Source: Costus lasius
Lineage: Eukaryota > Streptophyta > Magnoliopsida > Zingiberales > Costaceae
Length of the DNA: 64,000 nucleotides
Direction: 5' to 3'
Assembly (NCBI GenBank): GCA_027563935.2
Contig: CM050446.2
Location: forward strand, 123,458,499 to 123,522,498
The notes beneath the pieces are model-generated. The model saw nothing but the letters and a program-made list of their open reading frames with translations. It was not told where the DNA came from and did no database searches. Positions within the stretch are counted from its first letter, which is position 1; each line of letters starts with the position of its first letter. The translations under genes and the position numbers were made by a program. Positions 26,001 through 37,130 of this stretch are shown here, one piece after another.

Positions 26001-29000
26001 AAGACTTTAAACCTAATAAGTTCTGCATGTGCAGTGAAAGAAGAATTCATACCTAATAAGTTTAATACATTAATTAGGAATAAGTGTTCTCAATAGAACT
26101 ATGTTAGTTCAAGCTCATCAAGTTAATGAGCTAATTTTCTAATTAGATTGGTATTATGAATGATATTAAAGCATATCTGGTCATAGGTAGGATGAAGAGT
26201 CTGATAGGAAAATATACCTTGATGGTGTTGCCATTGAATTTGACCTCACATATTGCTAATTAGAAATGATTTTGTGTTATGAACTAAGCTTTGACCTTGA
26301 TAAAGACACTAAATTTTAATTGAGAGAGATTATGATATCTGAGTTTATTCTCAAGGTTTAGTCTTACATGAGAAGTAACCATGATGTGTAAGATCAAATA
26401 AATTGGTTACTGGTACTTGGGCATTAAGTATTTTCAATTGGATCGTGCGACGTCAAACTCATCAAATTAATAAGTTAGTTTTCTTATTAGGTGGGTGATA
26501 ACAATATCATTTTTTAAGTAGACTTCTATCTTAGTAAGATAGGTTTAGGGGTGCAAAATTTCATGTTTTTTGGATGGTTATATGATATCCTCCATGGTTG
26601 CTTCTAATAAATCTCTGGTCTATATCTTACCATCTGCTAGTTTTTTTTTAAAAAAACTATGCATTTCTTAGGAAATAGGAATACATTGGGCATTCTATAC
26701 AGAAAATTCTTTTATCCATTGGTATATCTTGGCATTGATTAGATCGGAATGTACCATATTAAGAAGATAATGATGCACTACATCAACCTATGCCAAAGTG
26801 CAGAAATATGGAAAGTTAATTTGCATATTAGAAATATGGTTAAGATAATCAGCCTATGGCATTAGTGCTGATATATGACTATACTAAAATTTGACCTAGC
26901 CACAAAGTGCTAATTCATATTTTTGTGCTATATTGAATCTATGTTGTGGATTTGTGAATTCATTGCTATTTACATTAGTTCCTTGAACTCCACTAAATCT
27001 ATTTACGTATGTCTTCTAGTTAATTAGTATACGTTGTGTAGAGAGATACTCTCACAGATGGAAAGCTTTCATTTTTAGGACACCTAATGATGCACTAGAT
27101 TCTAGGTACATTGTGAAACAAGAAACACAAAAGTAACTAAGGATGATCTAGAGTAGGTATCAGTGAACAAGGCAATTAATCTTTTGGTTTTCTGCTTCCA
27201 ATTTCTGTTGTAGTTCACTATTTCCATTACAGCACAATACCTGCATTATAATCTGTGTATAGTGATCTATGCCGTTATCTTGTGGAATTCTGCTATTAGG
27301 ATGGCCCTGCTTTACACGACTACTACAATATCCAATATATATAAATCTCTCACTCTTCATGGTTTTATCTCGATGTTGACTAAGACAAGTGGAGATAAGT
27401 TCAAAGAAGAGTGAATCTTTTGTTTGTATGTAGGCAGAAGTGGATGGAAATGATGCAGCTCCCTTCAGGAACTCTCTTCCCTCTATGAAATTGAGTGACT
27501 AGGAGAGTGGAAAAAACAAGTGATCCACTTACGGTTGTTTCATTATTTAACTAATTTTTCTCTCCTTTCCATTAATAAACCAAAACGAAAGATGTATATA
27601 TAAGGGGAAATTTATTTCCTTCCTTTTTCTTCGACTCTTTCTAAAGAGTAGAGAGTAGGATTATGACCCTAGTTGGGGTTGCTCCATGTTTCCAACCAGT
27701 ACCTAGAGCTAGTTGGAGCTAGGCAGCAGTAGATCTAAAGGTGGGACTGCTTGGGAGATTTCTGCGCCACCTCACATCGTCACTGCCTCCACTGAGCTTT
27801 GCATGCCTCCGACATCGACTTGAGTTGCCAGGGTCATGGTGGTTTTGGGGAGGGGAGCATGGTGTGACTAGATGGAGGAGGGGGTAGGGAAGAATCTGCA
27901 TTGACCCCGGCTGAGGTGGGGCTTTTTGTTTTTTGTTCTATCCAAAAGTTATTAGCCAATTAGGGGCTTTCAAGTCTTCGCCATTCAAATTTCGTTGTAT
28001 TATTTGGCACAATTATTTTCCCTTCGATAACTTTTTTGTTCCTACTACTACCCTCATACTCTATTAATATACTACCCTGATACTCTATTAATGTTCGAGT
28101 ATGCAAAGAAATTAGGATCATTCTTACTTGCTTATTCTAAACTACTTATCTATGAACTGTACTGGATTGAAATGCTTTGTTTGGATATTTTTAGTAAATA
28201 TATCAAGTATCAACCTTGATGGGAATTTTAAGTGTATTATTTGATTTATTGTTTGAAAAAATAGGCCGGCATCAAATTTGTGGAGCCAATAGTTGAAACC
28301 AGTTTTAAGAATATTTATAATGTGGAAGCATAAAATCAGGTTGAACTTTAATAGGGAGTTTGATAAAGTAATATATGACTGATGCGCGCAAAAAGGCGTA
28401 AACAAAAAGAGAGTAGAAAAAGTGTAAGAAGGAAACAACTCATAGATTTATACTGGTATAAAAGATTAATATCCCATGGTATAGCAGTCATATGATTTCA
28501 AGAGACTATGATTGATTTTGTAGAGCTTAGTAAATAGATGACAAGAAGTAAGGCATTGTATCAGCCAAAATCACTTTCGAAAGCCAACAAATGGCTCATG
28601 CAATCAATGATTTGACCAACAGCTATAGAATCATTGGGTCATGCATCAAGCATTACAAGTCGATTTGTCTGGTACAAGCTAATATGTCCACTGAAAACTG
28701 TCGGGTTTTTTTTTACAAGTGTCTAGTCAAGCCAATCCTATCATTTGGTACCATAATGGGTATCATATTGGGGCCTTGGAGGTATGGACCAAGATTGCAA
28801 ATATTTTTTTAGGATTATTTGGTGTGTTGTAGGTTATTCTTGGTAGCTTTTTTATGAGGTAGGGTCTACATTTGTTAAGCTCAAATTTAGATGGGTTTGG
28901 ACTGAATTAGGTTTTGTCTAGGTTGGTTTTGGTTTTCTCCTACCCGTTTGATTACTTTTCCACATAATTGTAATGTGCCAATTGAAGGAGTTAGGTTGAA

Positions 29001-29717
29001 CTCTAAGCCATTAATGTTTTTTTGATCGAATCAAACTCAGATGTCAAACAAAAACCTATCTTATGTTACTGACATTTGAAGGGAAGAAACCGGAACCAAT
29101 AATTATTGTTCAAAAATATAAGGATGCTAGAATCAGCATATTTCAATTGTGATTTGCATCTCATAAACAAAGATCTCGTGAACTTTTACTATGTAGAAAG
29201 AAGGCAATTACCTATGAGGTTAGTTCCCAATGTACAGGATCTCCTTAAATTGAAATCCAGTGTGTTCCAAAAACTTTTGCGGTTAGTTTATCCTATATCT
29301 GACAAATATAGAAATTTAACAAATGAAAAATAACTAGTCAAGGTTATCTGGTGATCAAATTACTAAGTGATTTTGTCATTTTCTAAAATGCATGGAATTT
29401 TATAAGAGTATTCCATGAAATCAAGCTATTTATACAGCCGTACTGCCGCAGGGGGAAGTCTTTTTATGGAATTTCTCATTTTGTGTGACCTGAGTTGTAT
29501 GCTAACTATTCTGAACTTATAATTAGCTAGTCAATATCATACATTAATAGAGTCGTTTGCTATTCTCCGTGATGTGTTTTGTTAATCTGCAAATCTGTAA
29601 ATTGCAGCTTACATGTATATGAGGACACCAAAGAAGCATGATACTGAGAAAGGCGAAAAGTTTGACCTAAATGTTTCTTCTATCCCTTCTCAGAGTACTG
29701 AAACTGTCAGTTCCTGA
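23069..29717 (+). CDS. Small membrane-anchored protein (55 aa), two exons, unknown function
   Basis: Exon 1 is 23069-23126 and exon 2 is 29608-29717. The donor AG|GTCAGC and acceptor TTGCAG join in phase to give 168 nt, 55 residues and a TGA. The protein has a basic start (MPKKRFLRR), one hydrophobic segment (residues ~10-25, MLPFVLVGSAAYMYM), then a charged, Ser/Thr-rich tail (RTPKKHDTEKGEK). This suggests a single-pass anchor, perhaps in an organelle or ER membrane; that is inference. No protein family is recognised. A proline-rich reading frame upstream (PPTPPPPPPPPP) is open but has no ATG, so I start at 23069. An out-of-frame ATG at 23007 opens a frame overlapping the start, which could dampen translation. 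The 6.5-kb intron is repeat-bearing. The exon pairing is inferred from frame and splice signals alone. Confidence 0.5.
25430..26560. repeat. Degenerate direct repeats, three or four units of about 300-350 bp
   Basis: Phrases such as GCATTTTCAATTGG, CTTATTAGGTGGGTCATAACA and CATCAAATTAATAAGTTAG recur at about 25450, 25710, 26085 and 26425 with much divergence. This looks like an old tandem repeat split by the MITE-like element at 25833. Confidence 0.45.
25833..25999. mobile_element. MITE-like element (GGTACC family)
   Basis: 167 bp from GTTTTAAAAATTATTCCGTAC to CTGGTATTAAAAC, with inverted ends and a core of TAGTGTCAGTACCGGTACC-like words. Same layout as the copy at 15154. Confidence 0.6.
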
Positions 29718-31950
29718 GCATCTCCAGAGAAGATCTTCCTTACATCTTTTTATATAAGATGCAATGTTCATGTGGAGAACATTAAAAAGGTTAGAAGTGT
29801 TGATTGATGAGAAAAGGCTCAGTCGGTACAAATTTCCAGGTTTACTAATACAAGCTTTAATTTCAGATATTCCCTTGGTCGGAACCGCAGTCATGAATTC
29901 AAAGCCATTTTTGTTTACTGGATCCATAGTTCCACAAGTGCAATTACCGAATTGTTAGATCCAAAGCATCTGAATTTTTAGTTAAAAGTCTATTTTTAAT
30001 TTGAGTTGCACCACGTTGATTTGCTTTATAGGCAGGAGGGTTTACTAATCAGAAACATGAGATACATCAATAAGCGCAAACCGTCCACTGCAATATGCCT
30101 GATGGAGCATATTGCTGATCGGTTACGGAGATCTTATGTGCTCATTCTGTTTCTTTGATCAATTTGTGGTCCTTTAATCTCAACTATACTGGTTCGTTTG
30201 AAGTTTTGATATTTGTTTCTTCATTTTAATATATACATGGTTTGCTTAGATGTTGGCACAGTTTAAAAAATGTCAAAGACATCCCTCCTAAAAGAGAAAT
30301 TCATGTATTTTTCTTTTTTTTTTTAAGGGAACGGCAAAGCCTCCCGCATCCCCACTTGTGTTCGGCATAGGACTTCAGTCTTCTATCTCTTCAAGCAGAC
30401 AACATTTCCTTACTTGAAGTTTACTGAATTCTTATGATGGTGCCTCATGTTGTTGACTTGTCTTCTTAGGGAAAATCTTTTAATGGTTTCCTGTCTCATG
30501 ACTATGATGCTACTTGTGGCAATCTTTGTTGGCTACGGCTTCGTTTGACATAAAATTTTTATTTTTTGCTGATTGAAAATATAGCTAGTTAGAAAAGTTA
30601 GGATTTAGCTAAATTATTATGTTAATTATTTTTTAAAAAAAAATATTTAAAAATAGTTTTAGATTTAATATTTTTTATTAAAATAATAATTTTATTATTG
30701 AATATAAATGTGAACATGAGAGGTAAAAAGAAAATTAATTAGAAAGCAATTAAATGTAGCTTTTGCTCAGTTTTTTTAAACTCATGTTGTTGCTTTTCAA
30801 ACGTAGCTTGTCAAATATTTTAGTTTTTGAAAATTAGTTATTTTGATCAGTAAAACAGCAAATTAGTTATGCCAAGCAGAGCTTTAAATTTCTCTAAGTG
30901 CCTTAGTAACAAGGATCTGGGGCTTCAACGTCTTTGTATTGTTTTTCCTATTGCAAGGTGAGTAGCTTACACCTGATGAGCAAGAGAGAGATGCGAGCGA
31001 GAGTATAAAAGATAGAGACCGATGCTATGCGTGAATTAATTTGGCCTGGGTTGGATACGTGGAGGTGAATCAAATTGTTAACTCTGCCCATTCATTAGGT
31101 CAAACATTGGGATAGAAGTTGACTTTTTGCAATTTAGTAAAACTCGACAACGCGAGCTTGGTTAAGAGAAAAAAGAGGTAACGACAAAATATTCTTTCAC
31201 CGAAAATTACCATAAAGGATTTCAAGAGTTTTGAATGTTTTTTCAGATCACAAATAAGCTTGGATTAAAGAAAACACGCATCGAACATTGTGTCCGTTGA
31301 GAGAAAGACTTTAAGGTGTATAAAAATAATTTCTTCAAAATATATTAACTCCATTTTGTTAACTAAATCAGAGTCATCACAATACAATCAGGTCAATTAA
31401 ATGCTAAAAATAGGACAATCAGGTCAATTAAATGCTAAAAATTCCTATTTTTAACACTGAAAGAATGAATCAAATGCATCTTTATATACAAAAAATATAC
31501 AAACAAAATGTATAATCAAGACAGACGAGGAACATTTATCTTTGTCATCAAAGGTGTAACATGGGGCTTAGGGAGGGCAAAAACAATAATCACATATAAT
31601 AAATTAGATTAGAATAATTTATTGATTTGCATTCCAAGTGTAAAATATCGTTGTTGATGTTTATATAACGATATATTATTTGAGCTAATAACTTATTTTA
31701 ATAGGACACGTTTAAACTTCATCTTTTTATTATTCTACTTGGTATTGAAGTCGCAATTATGCATGTGCAACACAAGACTGTCAGTAAACCGTGTTGCTGA
31801 AAAATAAATGCGGGCCGGAGATGCCCGACTATGAAGCTGAACAAGATACAGAAACCATCGTACTGCATTTATGGCCGATACCATTCAATTAATGCATCAT
31901 CTGTAGAGCAAATAGTTCCCCGCCTCCGCCGAAGCCAGAGAACAGTTATT
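29718..31950. other. Intergenic, AT-rich
   Basis: The first ~250 bases may be the 3' end of the small gene's transcript. No further coding sequence is supported. Contains a 345-bp MITE-like element (30538-30882) and a 20-base direct repeat CAATCAGGTCAATTAAATGC near 31387 and 31420. Confidence 0.55.
30538..30882. mobile_element. MITE-like element (345 bp)
   Basis: Ends GGCTTCGTTTGACATAA and TTATGCCAAGCAGAGC pair as an imperfect inverted repeat (12 of 17). The interior is almost pure A/T with TTTTTTAAAAAAAAATATT. Typical of AT-rich plant MITEs. Confidence 0.55.
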
Positions 31951-33760
31951 GCCTGTTGCATGCAGCATCACCATCCTTCCCTACGCAGGAAAAAAAATTC
32001 GTAAGGCTCTGTCTCTCTCTCTCTCTCTCCAAGTTTGAGTTGCATTTAAGGCGAATAATCAAACATTATTGGCTGGCCCACCATTGCCAGCTGGAAACTC
32101 CAGTTAGGCAATGGACAACGCTGATTAGAATTTCTAATTTTAAGGAAACAAAATATGAATCGTTGGATCATATTTTTTGGGAAGATCTTATTTAAGAATT
32201 TTGGACAATGATCTTCTTAGAATCTTTTCAGGATGTAGCATAGAAGAATAAAAAATATATTATTGTCTCATAAAACAACAATCATAGACAGAGGTATGTG
32301 GTTAGTAGAAATCCTAGAAAGATTTTTGTCTCATAAAAAAATTTAAGCTAAAACTGGGCTGTTATTGGGCTCCATCTCACAGCTTGTAAGGCCCACCAGT
32401 TTCTTTCCCCATCGCTCTTCTTTCTGCATTTAATCGATGTAACCATATTCATACATGCACGTGAAAAGGCGTGTGCCCTCCACTATTTTGCTTGTGTATC
32501 TTACTTATATTATGCATAGATTCATTAATCATTATCTCTGAGATACTAACTAAACACTCCTCCAACTCCACAATTTGGAGCGATCCCAGGCGAACGCAAG
32601 ATCGGTGGATCACAAACGCACACTCAGTGCGATCGATCGAGGACAACAACATCCTGATCCCGAAGCTACCAAAAGCGCAGGAGCGATCCGTCCCCGGCTC
32701 CGGCACGCAGTAAACGAAGCACATACTGCGCCGCCCACGCACGTCGTCTTCCGGAGTCATAACCCCGCAGCCAAACCAAACGATCACGGGACGGGGAAAG
32801 ATCACGGAGATCTAGCACGGTGGCCACGGCGACGCCTGGGTCCCCGCCGTGGCGTGGCACACGGTGTCACGTTCGCGCTCCCAGCCACGGCCGCTGGATT
32901 TGCTGCACCCGCCTGAAAGCTACGCTTCCTTGGACGCACTCATGGCCACCCTAATAATTATTCAGCCCCCGGGCCTAATTAATTGTATACCTCAGGCCAC
33001 AATTTGCTGCTCTGCGCTGTTCTGTTCTGTTCTGTGTTGTCGTCGATCGGTTGCAAATATGAAGCGCCAAGGACGGCGCCGGCTATCTATACGTTTCTGC
33101 TCCCGCCACCATACAAATTCGTTAACTAACACTGCTGCTTTCCCGAGTCCAGCAAACGCTATCCAGTGGCCGACATGGCCTCGTTAGATCATGCAACTAA
33201 TGTGATCACCTCCAAGGTAGCAAATCTACGCTGCGCATCGCAGTTTGATCGATATTTTTTGTTTCATGAAAAGAGATGTTTATTTAGATATCACATCGAA
33301 TGCATTGCACACCCCGCTACTATTAGACTTTATCACTTTAACAATACACGAGAGAGAGAGAGAGTACATGGCGATCAGTGTGTGACATAACTTTTGTGTG
33401 CTTGCATGGATGGGGAGGTGAATCCAAGAATAATGAGCCAAGTTGAGTCAGGGGGAGGGCGATGGGCGGGCCCAAAATGCTGCCCCTCGCATTAAATGGC
33501 CCTTGGCAAGCAGTGGGAGATGCCCTGCCTACACCCATTACAATCTCCTGCAAAGTTTGCAGGTAAAGCCTATCTTGTGGGATATAGCAGGCAGGCAGGC
33601 ATGCACTGTTCCCTGCCCTCTTGGAATGTTATACACTGTTGCCTTTGTTTTCTCCTTTCTCGTTTTAACCTTGCAGACTCTTTGTGCTCAGTGTCAAAAG
33701 CTACCTCTCATGTGAATATATCTAGAAAATGCTGTTTACTTGAATAAGAAGATGAAAGGA
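31951..33760. other. Intergenic, partly GC-rich, no gene recognised
   Basis: The stretch 32560-33180 is more GC-rich than its surroundings and has overlapping frames on both strands (such as 32449-32805 minus), but none shows a domain, a conserved start or splice-supported continuation. Short (TC)n at 32016-32030 and (GA)n at 33350-33362. A possible hairpin lies at 33499-33635. Confidence 0.45.
33499..33635 (+). ncRNA. Candidate imperfect hairpin, possible small-RNA precursor
   Basis: The arm near 33503 (GGCAAGCAGTGGGAGATGCC) can pair imperfectly with the arm near 33598 (GGCATGCACTGTTCCCTGCC) across a ~75-base loop. The 3' arm loosely resembles miR408 but lacks part of it, and the 5' arm does not resemble miR408*. 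Seen by eye only; no folding energy was computed. Confidence 0.15.
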
Positions 33761-36000
33761 AAGAGGACAAGATATTTCTTTCTCTCTTTAGTTAACTACC
33801 ATAAAAAAAAAGTGAGAAAAAGAACCAAAATATCATTTCTCTACCTTAAAGTGGGCAGAAATTGATAGAGAGTACATTGGTGGTGAATATTTCTTTTGCC
33901 TGCTTTGATCTCCTAAATGATTCCATATATTTTTTGTTCTTGTTTGATTTTTTTTCAAATAAAATTTACATTGGTTTGAATTTTGTTTTATATGTAAAAC
34001 TTTGAGTTTCGTTTGATTCCATTAATCAGATCGAAATGAAATGAAAGATTAATGTTTGTGTAGTTATGCTGTTTTTTTTCTTTAAATAACATCAATAAAT
34101 ATGTACAGTAATTAATATTTTTCATTTGTTCAGTTATTTCATTAAATTAATATCATAAATTAATGAACTACGTTAATAGAAATTAGGTTAAATTAATTAA
34201 AAAGATTGTGGAAGATAAACGTCTTCCATATTCCTTTGTATATATATATATACATGCAACTCTCAGTAAGAAAAGTTAGAAAAATTTCTTCCTAGCATCA
34301 ATTTCATTCTCCACATCAAACAAGATTGTGGAAAAAGAAATTTAATCTTGCTTCCTTTTCTCTTTCCTTCTTTTATTTTCTTTCTTTTAATATCCTTAGT
34401 TTCCTTTGTAAACATATCAATCTCCGGTAATTAGTATCAGTGTATCACTATAGAGCAATAGTACCACAAAATTGGTTGTGCTTTCAAAGGTTGATCAGGT
34501 TCTTAGATCTTTTCCTCTTGAAGAGATTATACAGCAAACTAGCTTCTAGTAAACAAGGAGAAATCTAACTGAAAGACTCTCAATTCTGACTCTACAACAA
34601 TATATGAAAACAAGTTATACATGAATCAAAACCAAAAGAAAGGTTACAAATTTATCAATTCAACCATTTAAAAGATCTCCTGCTGTTAGTATAGACAATA
34701 AGAATGATTCTGGCAAGACACTTTATCTGATATTATTAAAGATTAAATCACAAAAAGAAAAAAATTGGAGACAAGAATAATCCATTGTTTCTGAACCTTA
34801 TGAGTCTATAAAGCTGCTGCAGGTCTGCAAGCTCCTTCAGAGGCATTGTAAAGCAACAGATGCTGCGAACATTTTGACTCTTCCACGACCACCATGGACG
34901 CTGAAACCGGCCTGTGAACTTGCTTGATGCAGCTGTTAAGAAAAGGAAAATTTTGGTAATAATTTAGTTATAACTTGAAATCACTGAAATTGAAGGGTCT
35001 AATTATATGTATTTAATAATTACCTCATATCGTAAAACGATGCTAGTTTTTAAATCAAATATGATTAGATATAGAATAACTTTGGTGGAAAATATCACTA
35101 ACATGGAACAAAACCAACTGAGGATTTTAGATTTTCATGGGTTAGGTTAAAGTTTTAGGTTACGTTGAAATCCCCAAAACTCTAATTCTATCAGAAATTC
35201 TAAACATTCACAATAAACCCTCAAATTTTAACATTTTTTTAAAAAAAAAACTCGATAATCACTTGAATTGAAATAAAATTGGAAACCTGAATATAAAAAA
35301 CTTTAAAGCTTGAAAAAACTGAATCAATTCATATATATCTAAGTTAGATGTGGGTATTATGGGATTAATTAAGGTTTCTTTTCCTTTAAGAAACAATCTT
35401 AAAATGAACTTGGAAACCCAACATGAACCCCACATTTGCCTACCCCTACAACAAAATGAGTTTTTTTACCTTTTATGCAGCAAATTTGAATCATGATCTG
35501 TTGTGACACGAATATGCGGGTATGATTAATTTTATTAAAATTTCGTCGTTTGTAATAAGAAAAAATAGTTTGACTATTAAAATTAATTGAATCTCAATTT
35601 GGTACCTAAATTGAAAGCTCCTCAATTTAGAACTTGAAGATTTGGGTATAGTACTTTCAGTCTAGCTGCAAATCAAGTAACTATGATAATCGCACGTTCA
35701 CCACAGTTTGGCATGAATATACATATATATGTATATAAATAACAATACTAGTTCATTAAAGTTTTCTTAAAAAAATTTACTATATACGCGCAAAGCCTAA
35801 AACAATTAAGAGGTTTTAATTAATGAATCAAACTCATAAAAGATATTTGCTTTTTCAGCGTTCCATCAGTGGCTCTGAAGGCTAAAGTGTCAATCCGGAA
35901 AACAACTCAATTTTAGGTGCTAACTTGAAAATATTATAAACTTAAGGGGTCAAAGCCAAAAGTTTCCATACATGAAATATCCCTTGCTATTGATAGCTCA
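33761..36000. other. Intergenic, AT-rich, upstream of the GATA gene
   Basis: No solid gene. One exon-like minus-strand stretch at 34829-34926 opens after a TTCTTAACAG acceptor and reads LHQASSQAGFSVHGG before a stop. No partner exon was found, so it is not annotated as a gene. Confidence 0.5.
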
Positions 36001-36153
36001 CTCTTGGTCCCTAGACCGTTTGCTACTGTAGTAGAAACCTCACCGCCTTCCCTCACTTCCAGTACATTCTCTCGCTTTCTCTCTTTCCAAGGAATCATTA
36101 GGCCTACTTCCTACCCTAAACCTATCCTCTTCGCCCCTCTTTTCTTGATCTCC

Positions 36154-37130
36154 ATGTCTGCATTCGATCTTAACCTAGCTTCTGGTAGTCCTACAGAAGA
36201 GGAAGACGCAGCAAATCATGCTTACCCTCCCTTATCGTCTTCCAACCTCTTCACTAATCTCTGCCATCAAATACCAAATCCCCTCCATCAATTCCAGCAG
36301 CAAGAGGTACATAAATTTATGTGACATCGTGTGATCCACTAGCTAGTAATTACAGTGCAATAAGATCTCTAATTTCCATTTTTGCTGTTCGTAGGCGCCA
36401 AAGGAGTTCTTATTCATTGCAGGATCAAGCGATCATCCACATGTTTCAGAAGAGAAAGAGGAAGATGAGGAGGACAGGCGGATGCCGTCCAAGATGCGTT
36501 TCATGAGGAATATGATAAATTCCACTCATATAATGGTGAGCAAGCCACGAGCACCTGCGAGCGCGCCCACACCAGAAGGCCAGTTGCAATTCCAAGCAAC
36601 AAACCAAGGATTCAATCCAACCGACAACTCGCCTCCGGGTGGAGTCATCCGTGTCTGCAGCGACTGCAACACAACAAAGACTCCACTCTGGAGGAGCGGA
36701 CCTCGCGGCCCCAAGGTAATTACCGCCGGCCACCGGAACTGGTGTAGATTAAAGGAAAAGCACGTGATGACCTGATAATTATGCATATGCCTTGTGCTTG
36801 CAGTCTCTCTGCAATGCGTGTGGAATACGGCAGAGGAAAGCGAGGCGGGCGATGATGGCGCTGAACGGCGGCGTAATCCCAGCTCACGCTTCGGGTAGGG
36901 TGAGGAAGGAGAAGAAGTTGGACATCGATCGAACGCTACCCTTCAAGAAAAGGTGCAAGATGAATTATGCCAACAACGCTGCTCCTGCGAAGAAGCTTTG
37001 CTTTGATGATACTGCAATGAGCTCGAAGAAGAACGTTCCAAAGGGGTTCCCGCAGGAGGAGAGGGATGCGGCGATACTGTTGATGGCCTTGTCCTATGGC
37101 CTTATTAGTTCTCAGTTGAGTGCTTGTTAA
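36154..37130 (+). CDS. B-class GATA transcription factor with LLM motif (GNC/CGA1-like), three exons
   Basis: Exons 36154-36306, 36395-36715 and 36804-37130, all GT-AG and phase 0, give 266 residues. The protein starts MSAFDLNLAS. A mid-protein KMRFMRNMI block resembles the basic region of the GNC group. The single zinc finger is C-x2-C-x18-C-x2-C (CSDCNTTKTPLWRSG... CNACGIRQRKARRA), split by intron 2 after GPRGPK as in the family. A basic tail precedes a C-terminal DAAILLMALSYGLI, the leucine-leucine-methionine motif that defines LLM-domain B-GATAs. Known of the family: nuclear regulators of greening, chloroplast number, cytokinin response and gibberellin-repressed growth. I start at 36154 because the upstream in-frame extension has no ATG. 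The protein is shorter than Arabidopsis GNC (about 400 aa) through a reduced linker. Confidence 0.93.

Larger units (their letters stand above)
23127..29607. other. Long intron of the small gene (or intergenic DNA): AT-rich with repeats
   Basis: No internal exon could be supported. Small frames (for example 24286-24510 and 27160-27360 minus) lack motifs. It holds a degenerate direct-repeat region (about 25430-26560), a MITE-like element (25833-25999), a short GC-rich patch at 27730-27930, and a repeated TACTCTATTAAT phrase at 28050-28095. Confidence 0.5.

Noticed and set aside
32449..32916. Protein-coding gene in the GC-richer patch
   Set aside because: Frames on both strands are of similar length, with no motif, no splice-supported extension and no convincing start.
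33598..33620. miR408 gene
   Set aside because: The similarity lacks four central bases and the opposite arm does not resemble miR408*. Kept only as a low-confidence hairpin.
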